Shown here piece by piece: positions 1-5,437 of a stretch of DNA of 11,773 nucleotides. Numbering within the stretch: the first letter of the stretch is position 1; every line of letters starts with the position of its first letter. The translations under genes and the position numbers were made by a program. The notes beneath the pieces were generated by a model that searched no databases, was not told where the DNA came from, and worked only from the letters and a program-made list of their open reading frames with translations. The DNA is from Syntrophaceae bacterium UBA6252 (lineage in GTDB: Bacteria; Desulfobacterota; Syntrophia; Syntrophales; UBA6807), in the NCBI GenBank assembly GCA_002441265.1, contig DJVQ01000048.1:20171-31943 (forward strand), read 5' to 3'.

Positions 1-44
1 GAAGAAGGGCAACACAGCATATGGAGCTTTTTACGAAGCCGTCA
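1..44 (+). repeat. Intergenic repeat copy A (right end only, cut by window edge)
   Basis: This is the terminal 44 bases of the repeat also present at 3501-3660 (inverted) and 7001-7098 (same orientation). It matches copy B over all 43 shared positions apart from one extra G in 'ATGGAGCTTTTTACG' (copy B has ATGGACTTTTTACG). The element ends in ACGAAGCCGTCA. That final TCA, read on the minus strand, is the TGA stop of the radical SAM gene. The rest of the copy, including the hairpin seen in copies B and C, lies outside the window if present. No coding capacity is visible. It resembles short intergenic repeats common in deltaproteobacterial genomes (recollection, not searched). Confidence 0.8.
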
Positions 45-1232
45 AATGTAATGGTGCATGATCCGGTGCAGGTCCCGGTCCAGTTTTCCGGGCTCTCCCT
101 CTCTGTAATCGTCGATGGCCCGTTTCAGAATGTCGTAGGTCCTCCGGTCGGAGAGGTCTCTCAGGCCGCGGTAGATGCCTTTCCTCCTTCCCAGGCGAAA
201 AACCAGGCGGTCGTCTTCGGGAAGGGCGAGATAATCGTCGATGATCCCGAGGAGCCGTTCCCGGTCCTCCGGGAGTTTCCCCTCCAACTCCTCGAGAAGG
301 TTGAGAATATGGTCGCTCACGATCCGGCTCTCGATGTCGTCGAGGTGCTCGATGAAGAGCCGGATCTCCCGGACGACGTCCTCCTCGGGGAGCGGCGTGA
401 AGCGGCCGTCCTTCATCATGCGGTGGAGTTCCGTCTCCCGCCGGACCTGGAGGGTCCTGAGCCGGATGTAATCGGGATTGATGGCGTTCAGCACCCGGGC
501 CGTTTCCAGGGCGTGTTCCCGGGACCACTGCGTTCCACCGAGTCCGGGAATGACGTACTCGGAAAGGGAAATGCCCGATGCGACGATCCGGCGGCCGCCC
601 TCGATGTGTTCCTCCGCCGTTACCCCCTTCCTGATGAATTCGAGGAGGGGGTCGTATCCCGATTCGAGACCGATGTGGATCCGCGTGAGACCGGCCTCCT
701 TCAGCCTCCTGAACTCCTCCACAGATTTCCGGCAGGCCGTTTTCGACCGGCAGTAGGAGGTGACCCGTGTGACGCCCGGGAATGTCCGTTTCAGGTATTG
801 GAGAATTTCCACCAGGTCGTCCGTCTTCAGGACGATCGAATTCGCGTCCTGCAGAAAGACCGATTCGCCCCCGAAATAGAGCCAGGCGGCGACACTGCGC
901 AGGGAATCGACGGACAACTCCCCGTCCCGGAAGACCCGGTCGATGACGGCGTCGGTGATCCCGCCCCCTTCCCCCAGGGCCCAGGAGATCCTCTGGATCT
1001 CGTCGGCGGCCCGTTTCGCCTCGTCGATGTCCTTCCGGACTTCCTCCACCGACCGGACGCTGAACTTGGCGCCGTGATAGGAATGGCAGAAGGCGCACCG
1101 GTTCCACGGGCAGTTCCTGGTTACCCGGAGAAGAAGGCTTTTCGCCTCGCTGGGGGGGCGGATGGGCCCCTGTTCGAACACATGTTCCATTTCCATGGCT
1201 TTTCTCGCAGGGAAAATATAGGCATCCCCCAC
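42..1232 (-). CDS. Radical SAM protein with a CX4CX2C cluster motif
   Basis: A 396-residue radical SAM enzyme of unknown substrate. The [4Fe-4S]/SAM motif is CPWNRCAFC with cysteines at 41, 46 and 49. That is one residue more between the first two cysteines than the usual CX3CX2C. It is preceded by the conserved-looking stretch PIRPPSEA (residues 23-30). Further barrel features are FGGESVFLQDANS (about 101-113, the GGE-like SAM-binding strand) and RIHIGLESGYD (about 195-205). The C-terminal third is helical and charged and has no extra Cys cluster, so I see no SPASM or B12 domain. The start is uncertain: GTG at 1232 gives the longest form, but neither it nor the ATGs at 1196 and 1190 has a clear ribosome binding site, and the recognisable family sequence only begins around residue 18. 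It lies 39 bases after the macrodomain gene on the same strand and is probably co-transcribed. The stop codon falls inside the flanking repeat. The assignment to the superfamily is firm; the function is unknown. Confidence 0.9.
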   Translation of the reverse strand: MGDAYIFPARKAMEMEHVFEQGPIRPPSEAKSLLLRVTRNCPWNRCAFCHSYHGAKFSVRSVEEVRKDIDEAKRAADEIQRISWALGEGGGITDAVIDRVFRDGELSVDSLRSVAAWLYFGGESVFLQDANSIVLKTDDLVEILQYLKRTFPGVTRVTSYCRSKTACRKSVEEFRRLKEAGLTRIHIGLESGYDPLLEFIRKGVTAEEHIEGGRRIVASGISLSEYVIPGLGGTQWSREHALETARVLNAINPDYIRLRTLQVRRETELHRMMKDGRFTPLPEEDVVREIRLFIEHLDDIESRIVSDHILNLLEELEGKLPEDRERLLGIIDDYLALPEDDRLVFRLGRRKGIYRGLRDLSDRRTYDILKRAIDDYREGEPGKLDRDLHRIMHHYI

Positions 1233-1271
1233 GGGAATGGCAAATCCGGGGAGGGGGAAAAGACCGCGGGA

Positions 1272-1802
1272 TCAGGCGGTCTCTTCCAGGGCCTCCTTGA
1301 AGACGTCGAAGGTCTTCCGGTCGAAGAGTACGAACCGGACCCGTTCGATGCCCTTGTGTTCCTTCAGGTACGCCATGACCGTACGCAGGGCGATCCGCGC
1401 CCCCTCTCCCGGCGGGTACCCGTAGACCCCCATGCTGATCGCGGGGAAGGACAGGCTCTTCAACCCCCTTTCCGACGCCCGTTCCAGGCTTTGGCGGTAG
1501 GCGCTTTCCAGCAGCTTCGCCTCACCCTTGTTCCCGCCCCGGTAGACGGGACCCACCGTGTGGATGACGTACCGGGCCTTGAGGTTCCCCCCGGTGGTCA
1601 CCACCGCCTGCCCTGTCGGGCAGTAGCCGATTTTCCTGCATTCCTCCATGATGGCCGGTCCGCCGGCCCGATGAATCGCCCCGTCGACCCCTCCGCCGCC
1701 CCGGAGTCCCTCGTTGGCGGCGTTGACGATGGCGTCCGTGGTCTCTTCCGTGATGTCCCCCTGGACGAGGACGACCGTTGCACCGTCGATCTTCTTTTCC
1801 AT
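1272..1802 (-). CDS. Macrodomain protein, O-acetyl-ADP-ribose deacetylase type (MacroD/YmdB-like)
   Basis: A 176-residue stand-alone macrodomain, the usual length for the bacterial MacroD/YmdB group. These bind ADP-ribose and hydrolyse O-acetyl-ADP-ribose or remove mono-ADP-ribose from proteins. The motifs are in order: QGDIT (14-18), VNAAN (26-30), the glycine loop GGGGVDGAIHRAGG (35-48) with the expected catalytic-side Asp40, CPTGQAVVTTGG (61-72), YVIHTVGP (78-85), and the phosphate-binding loop AISMGVYGYP (121-130). Both the Asn27/Asn30 region and Asp40 fit an active MacroD-type enzyme. The ATG at 1802 is preceded by GAGGTGATC, a strong ribosome binding site. It sits 49 bases after the permuted phosphoglycerate mutase gene and 39 before the radical SAM gene, so an operon is likely. 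No toxin or ADP-ribosyltransferase gene is adjacent, so the physiological substrate cannot be read from context. Confidence 0.92.
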   Translation of the reverse strand: MEKKIDGATVVLVQGDITEETTDAIVNAANEGLRGGGGVDGAIHRAGGPAIMEECRKIGYCPTGQAVVTTGGNLKARYVIHTVGPVYRGGNKGEAKLLESAYRQSLERASERGLKSLSFPAISMGVYGYPPGEGARIALRTVMAYLKEHKGIERVRFVLFDRKTFDVFKEALEETA

Positions 1803-1851
1803 GGATGATCACCTCGCTGAAATGTTCAAAACGTTTTTCCAGACCCGGGAA

Positions 1852-3444
1852 TCACCGCCGGCCGTCACGGACCCGCGTTCCCTCCCCGTACAGGAGCATC
1901 CGGTAGGTTTTTTCGATCCGGTCCCAGTGCTCCTCGCGGTCCATGGACCAGAACCGTCCGATGACGGAGACGAGCTTTCCAATCTTCCGTTCCCGGCAGC
2001 GGCGTTCGATCTCCCCGACGTATTCGGCGCCGCTCTCCGGCCGTTCCCCCCGTCGTCCCAGCATGGCGTGGACGTACACCCGGTCCATCCCCTCCTTTGC
2101 GGCCAGGTCGAGAAGGGCGTAAAGATAATCGACCGATCCGTGGGAGCTGAAAAAGGAGACGATTCCCATGAGGTGAAGGGCATTCCCCCGTTTCACGGCC
2201 GTCCGGACGGCGCCGGTGAAAGCCGGGTTCCGGAAAAAGGACCCGTCCTCCAGGGCGGTCCGGATCAGGACCCGGTCGGAGGGGATCCGCCTTCCCGATC
2301 CGATGTGGAGATGCCCTGCCTCCGAGTTTCCCACCGTTCCCGGAGGGAGACCGACGGCGCTTCCCGCCGCCTCGAGGACGGAAAGAAAGCCGCCCTCGCG
2401 CAGCCCGTCCATGACGGGGGTGCGGGCCCGGGCGATCAGGTTCCCCCGGGGATCTTCCCGGTGGCCCCACCCGTCGAGGATGACGAGGAGGACCCGCTTC
2501 TCCTGCCCGCCGCCCGGGGGGACGGCCCCCTCCACGAGGGTCGTTCCCGTCATGGCGGGCGGTTTCGGGATTCCGAGCAGGTGGAGGACGGTGGGGGCGA
2601 TGTCGGTGAGCTCCCCCTTTTTCCGGAGTCCGACGGGGCCGCCGGGGGCCAGGAGGAAAAAAGGCACCGGCGAGTCCGTGTGCCCCGTGTCCACGGCACC
2701 GTCGGGATAGAGCCACTTCTCCACCGTGCCGTGGTCGGCGGTGACGATGACCGTCCATTGCCCCTTTTCCGCCGCCCGGAGGACCCGTCCCAGATGGGCG
2801 TCCACGATCTCCACGGCCCGGATCGCCGCTTCCTCGTTTTCGATGTGGCCCACCACGTCCACGTTGGGAAAATTGACCAGGACAAAGGGGTGGGACGGGG
2901 TTTCGAGTTCCCGGAGGACGGTTTCCGTGACGCTTTCGATGGACATCTCCGGCGCCTCGTCGAACAGGGCCACGTCCTTCCGGGTGGGAACGATGATCCG
3001 CTTTTCCCCCGGGAAGAGCCTGTGGGACTTTCCGTTGAAGAAGTAGCCCACGTGGGTCGCCTTTTCGGCCTCGGTGATCTTGAGAACCGGGAGGCCGCGC
3101 GCCGAGAGGACCTCTCCCAGGGTGTCCCGGAGATCCTCGACGGGCGGGAAGGCCACGTCCACGGAGAGTCCCCGGGCGTATTCGATCATGGTGGCGAAAC
3201 GGAGATCCATCCCCGACCGGACGGGAAACTCGGAAAACCCTTTTTCCGTGAGGCTCCGGGTCAGCTCGATTTCGCGCTCTCCCCGGATGTTGTAGAAAAT
3301 GACCGAATCCCCCGGAGCGATCCTTCCCTCGGGAACCCCCGATCCGTCCTCCAGGACCAGCGGGTTCAGGGTTTCGTCGTCCTCCCCCCTTCCGTAGGCG
3401 GCGCGGACCGCCGCGGCGAGGGGTGAGGGAAGGGTTCTTTCCAT
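1852..3444 (-). CDS. Circularly permuted cofactor-independent phosphoglycerate mutase-like protein
   Basis: A 530-residue alkaline-phosphatase-superfamily metalloenzyme containing essentially all of iPGM (3-phosphoglycerate/2-phosphoglycerate interconversion), with the halves swapped. Residues 1-304 match the second part of iPGM: FYNIRGER with R54 and R57, EAEKATH with K128, NVDVVGH with D196 and H200, TADHG with D237 and H238, TGHT with H255, then APTVLHLLGIP. After a Gly/Pro linker (305-317) comes the normal start: ILDGWG with D324, GNSEAGH with the phosphorylated Ser374, LHLMG, SSH with H435, GRFWSMDR with R497 and R503. It ends at YGEGTRVRD, exactly where the first residues would continue (LAAAVRAAYGRG). 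Total length is that of normal iPGM (about 510-550). One second-sphere Asp of the GRD motif is Gly466. I chose ATG 3444 because AAGGAG lies 8 bases upstream; a GTG at 3471 would add nine residues without a ribosome binding site. It is first in the three-gene minus-strand operon. Homology is firm; mutase activity is inferred from retained residues. Confidence 0.9.
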   Translation of the reverse strand: MERTLPSPLAAAVRAAYGRGEDDETLNPLVLEDGSGVPEGRIAPGDSVIFYNIRGEREIELTRSLTEKGFSEFPVRSGMDLRFATMIEYARGLSVDVAFPPVEDLRDTLGEVLSARGLPVLKITEAEKATHVGYFFNGKSHRLFPGEKRIIVPTRKDVALFDEAPEMSIESVTETVLRELETPSHPFVLVNFPNVDVVGHIENEEAAIRAVEIVDAHLGRVLRAAEKGQWTVIVTADHGTVEKWLYPDGAVDTGHTDSPVPFFLLAPGGPVGLRKKGELTDIAPTVLHLLGIPKPPAMTGTTLVEGAVPPGGGQEKRVLLVILDGWGHREDPRGNLIARARTPVMDGLREGGFLSVLEAAGSAVGLPPGTVGNSEAGHLHIGSGRRIPSDRVLIRTALEDGSFFRNPAFTGAVRTAVKRGNALHLMGIVSFFSSHGSVDYLYALLDLAAKEGMDRVYVHAMLGRRGERPESGAEYVGEIERRCRERKIGKLVSVIGRFWSMDREEHWDRIEKTYRMLLYGEGTRVRDGRR

Positions 3445-3469
3445 GGACCGGTCTCCTTTTTTTTGGTAC

Positions 3470-3498
3470 ACCCTAGTCGATCCGCCTGGAATTGTAAA
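3470..3498 (-). promoter_or_regulatory. Putative sigma70-type promoter for the minus-strand operon
   Basis: On the minus strand there is a -35-like TTTACA (3498-3493), a 17-base spacer, and a -10-like TAGGGT (3475-3470). The ATG at 3444 follows with a short leader that holds AAGGAG. The -35 begins two bases after the end of repeat copy B. The -10 matches consensus only at its first two and last bases, so this is a moderate prediction. Confidence 0.4.
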
Positions 3499-3500
3499 GA

Positions 3501-3660
3501 TGACGGCTTCGTAAAAAGTCCATATGCTGTGTTGCCCTTCTTCCCTCCTTACTGCGACGTACCATAAGTACGTCTCATTCGTCGGGATTCGGGCGCCTTG
3601 CCTGCCGAGCTTTTTCCTTTGCCGTTCGAAAAAGTGTTGATTCGACTTTACGAGTTCGTC
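3501..3660 (-). repeat. Intergenic repeat copy B, MITE-like with imperfect terminal inverted repeats
   Basis: The core (3501-3597, read on the minus strand) aligns end to end with copy C at 7001-7098: both begin GGCGCCCGAATC and end ACGAAGCCGTCA. A central 7-bp hairpin (3556-3562 with 3568-3574, GACGTAC/GTACGTC, 5-base loop) has one compensatory change relative to copy C. Copy B continues further. At 3644-3660 the plus strand reads GACTTTACGAGTTCGTC, an imperfect inverted match to the other terminus at 3501 (GACGGCTTCGTAAAAAGTC), so the whole element may be about 160 bases with degenerate terminal inverted repeats. It contains no convincing gene. The remaining 117 bases before the next gene (3661-3777) contain only the promoter-like sequence described separately. 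Confidence 0.8.
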
Positions 3661-3746
3661 GAAGATGGCGGGCCAACCGGGGGCATTTTTGGTTGAAACT
3701 TAAGGATATCCATGTTAGACGTTGGTTTCTTTGGAGAAAATGGAGT

Positions 3747-3774
3747 TTGCGAAAATAGCGGAACGCGGTAATAT
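3747..3774 (+). promoter_or_regulatory. Putative promoter placing the transcript start at the ATG of the pcm-operon first gene
   Basis: A weak -35 (TTGCGA, 3747-3752), a 16-base spacer, and a good -10 (TAATAT, 3769-3774). The predicted first transcribed base, about 7 bases past the -10, falls on the second of two tandem ATGs (3778 and 3781), which would give a leaderless mRNA. This agrees with the absence of any ribosome binding site there, but it remains a prediction. Confidence 0.3.
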
Positions 3775-3777
3775 TCA

Positions 3778-4194
3778 ATGATGATCCGGGAAAAAGGCTA
3801 TGACCAGACACAGGAGGACATCCTTCGGGAACGGGCGAACGTTCTGGCCCGGGCGGGCGACAGTGTATGGTTCGCCCTGGAAAGGCTGAGGATCCTGGAC
3901 GGTGAAATCAACCGGAAAATGGAGCTTTACCGGAGGGCGTCGACGAGGATCGAACTTGCAAGCGACGTCCGCGAGCGGTTGCGGCGGTTCACGGTGGATC
4001 TCGTGGAGGACATCAACGACGGGATCGCCCGGTACAACGAGGCACGGGAGTACGCCAAGGTCCGTTACTACTATCTCATCGTGACGCGGGAGGCCATGGG
4101 TTTCAGGAGACACCAGACGGTGGAGGAAATCTACCGGATTCCGGAGAAGAAACGGACCATCGAGGGACCGGCATGGATCGATTCGCGAAAATGA
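3778..4194 (+). CDS. Conserved-looking hypothetical protein upstream of pcm
   Basis: I do not recognise this 138-residue protein. It is highly charged, looks largely alpha-helical (probable coiled-coil segments around 12-50 and 55-85), and has no signal peptide, membrane segment or cysteine. A Tyr-rich stretch (KVRYYYLIVTREAMGF, 94-109) and a basic tail (EEIYRIPEKKR, 116-126) are the most distinctive parts. An in-frame TAA at 3769-3771 rules out a start further upstream. The tandem ATGs at 3778 and 3781 are the first possible starts and have no ribosome binding site. The stop overlaps the pcm start by 22 bases, which argues for translational coupling and for the ORF being real. In the surE-pcm-nlpD arrangement known from gammaproteobacteria this would be the surE position, but the protein shows no SurE motifs. 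The function is unknown. Confidence 0.75.
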   Translation: MMIREKGYDQTQEDILRERANVLARAGDSVWFALERLRILDGEINRKMELYRRASTRIELASDVRERLRRFTVDLVEDINDGIARYNEAREYAKVRYYYLIVTREAMGFRRHQTVEEIYRIPEKKRTIEGPAWIDSRK

Positions 4195-4838
4195 GACAAA
4201 AGATGGTGGATTCCCAGATCCGGTCCAGGGGGATCCGGGACGAGCGGGTCCTCGAGGCCATGGAAAAAGTCCCCCGCCATTTCTTCGTCGAGGAAGGGCT
4301 GCAGGATCAGGCCTATTCGGACCACCCGCTTCCCATCGGGGAACGCCAGACCATTTCCCAGCCCTACATCGTGGCCCTCATGACGGAAGCCCTCGCCCTC
4401 ACGGGAACGGAAAAGGTCCTCGAGATCGGGACGGGTTCGGGATACCAGGCGGCGGTGCTGGCGGAACTGGCGGACCGCGTTTTTTCCACCGAGCGGCTCC
4501 CGAGGCTGGCGGACCGGGCGCGGAAGATCCTCTACGCCCTTCGGTACAGCAACGTGCTGATCAAGGTGGGGGACGGAACCCAGGGGTGGAGTGAAGAGGC
4601 GCCTTTCGACGGCATCATCGTCACGGCGGGGGCTCCGAAGGTTCCGAAGCCGCTTGTTCAGCAGCTTGCCGTGGGGGGGCGGCTGGTCATTCCCGTGGGG
4701 GACCGTTATTCCCAGAACCTCCTCAGGGTGGTCCGCCTTTCGGAGGATCCCGAGGACGTGGACGAGGAGGATCTCGGAGGGTGCCGGTTCGTCGATCTGA
4801 TCGGGGAGCATGGATGGAAAAACAACGGCCTCGTCTGA
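4173..4838 (+). CDS. pcm: Protein-L-isoaspartate O-methyltransferase
   Basis: A 221-residue cytosolic repair enzyme (PIMT) that uses SAM to methylate L-isoaspartyl residues in aged proteins, starting their conversion back to aspartate. The N-terminal helix with MVDSQIRSRGI (11-21) leads to VPRHFFV (33-39), then the substrate-site motif QTISQPYIV (59-67) with the conserved Ser62. SAM-binding motif I is VLEIGTGSGYQ (82-92), and the post-I and motif II region is PFDGIIVTAGAP. The C-terminus holds the usual GGRLVIPVG and ends shortly after CRFVDLIGEHGW, the normal length for the family. The ATG at 4173 is preceded by GAGGGA. The upstream hypothetical gene overlaps by 22 bases, and the downstream membrane-protein gene starts inside its last codons, so the genes are probably translationally coupled. 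Confidence 0.96.
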   Translation: MDRFAKMRQKMVDSQIRSRGIRDERVLEAMEKVPRHFFVEEGLQDQAYSDHPLPIGERQTISQPYIVALMTEALALTGTEKVLEIGTGSGYQAAVLAELADRVFSTERLPRLADRARKILYALRYSNVLIKVGDGTQGWSEEAPFDGIIVTAGAPKVPKPLVQQLAVGGRLVIPVGDRYSQNLLRVVRLSEDPEDVDEEDLGGCRFVDLIGEHGWKNNGLV

Positions 4839-5419
4839 TGCGGAGGCTCTATGACTGGATTCTTCACTTCGCCGAAACGCCCTGGGGGACGAAGGCCCTT
4901 TTCCTCCTTGCATTCGCGGAATCGAGTTTCTTTCCCATTCCCCCCGACGTGCTCCTCATCGCCATGGCCCTGGCCGTTCCCGGAAGGGCCTTCCGTTATG
5001 CCGCGATCTGCACCGTCGGATCCCTGCTGGGAGGCATGCTCGGTTACTTCATCGGCTACGGGTTCATGGAGGCCGTCGGCTTCCGGATTCTCGATTTTTA
5101 CGGTCTCACGGCGAAATTCGATGTCATCGGGGATCTCTACAACCGCTACAGCGCATGGGCGGTGGGCATCGCCGGTTTTACGCCCATCCCCTACAAGGTC
5201 TTCACCATCGCCGGCGGGGCTTTCCGGATCGATTTCCCCATGTTCGTGCTCGTTTCCCTGGTGAGCCGGGGTGCCCGGTTCTTCCTGGTGGCCTGGCTTT
5301 TCCACCGGTTCGGAGAGGGGATCAAAACCTTCATCGACCGGTATTTCAACCTTCTGACCGTTCTTTTCACGATCCTGCTCGTCGGCGGATTCATCCTCGT
5401 TCGCTGGTTTCTCCGATAA
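4814..5419 (+). CDS. YqaA/DedA-family membrane protein (VTT/SNARE-associated domain)
   Basis: An integral inner-membrane protein of about 201 residues with the VTT domain of the DedA superfamily; it resembles the YqaA branch more than classical DedA. The conserved re-entrant loop motif ESSFFPIPPD lies at 36-45. It is followed by a Gly-rich helix GSLLGGMLGYFIGYG (69-83), a second loop FTPIPYKVFTIAGGAF (122-137), and SRGARF (151-156). A hydrophobic helix closes the protein (about 179-200). DedA-superfamily proteins are implicated in lipid carrier recycling and membrane homeostasis; what this branch transports is not known. I prefer ATG 4814, with GGGGAG just upstream. ATG 4838, overlapping the pcm stop as TGATG, is an alternative that removes eight charged residues and begins MRRLYDW, which also looks family-like. 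A GTG at 4781 is less likely. Confidence 0.9.
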   Translation: MEKQRPRLMRRLYDWILHFAETPWGTKALFLLAFAESSFFPIPPDVLLIAMALAVPGRAFRYAAICTVGSLLGGMLGYFIGYGFMEAVGFRILDFYGLTAKFDVIGDLYNRYSAWAVGIAGFTPIPYKVFTIAGGAFRIDFPMFVLVSLVSRGARFFLVAWLFHRFGEGIKTFIDRYFNLLTVLFTILLVGGFILVRWFLR

Positions 5420-5437
5420 GCGGGCAGAGACGGGAGA

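Noticed and set aside
21..1808. Long open frame on the plus strand opposite the radical SAM and macrodomain genes
   Set aside because: It spans two clearly homologous minus-strand genes and their junction, shows no domain, and is Pro/Asp/Gly-rich low-quality sequence. It is open because TTA, CTA and TCA codons are rare in the real GC-rich genes.
1714..3426. Long plus-strand open frame opposite the permuted iPGM gene
   Set aside because: Same antisense artefact; no motifs, and the minus strand holds a full set of catalytic residues.
1852..3444. Reading the permuted iPGM as two genes or as a frameshifted or misassembled locus
   Set aside because: The frame is continuous from ATG 3444 to TGA 1852, with a linker rather than a stop/start at the junction, and each half is present once. 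An assembly error cannot be fully excluded from sequence alone.
3674..3695. Possible terminator stem CAACC/GGTTG with a T-run
   Set aside because: Only five pairs, and the T-run is in the loop instead of after the stem.
3575..3811. 78-residue minus-strand open frame in the gap before the pcm operon
   Set aside because: It lies mostly in repeat copy B and has no recognisable motif or ribosome binding site.
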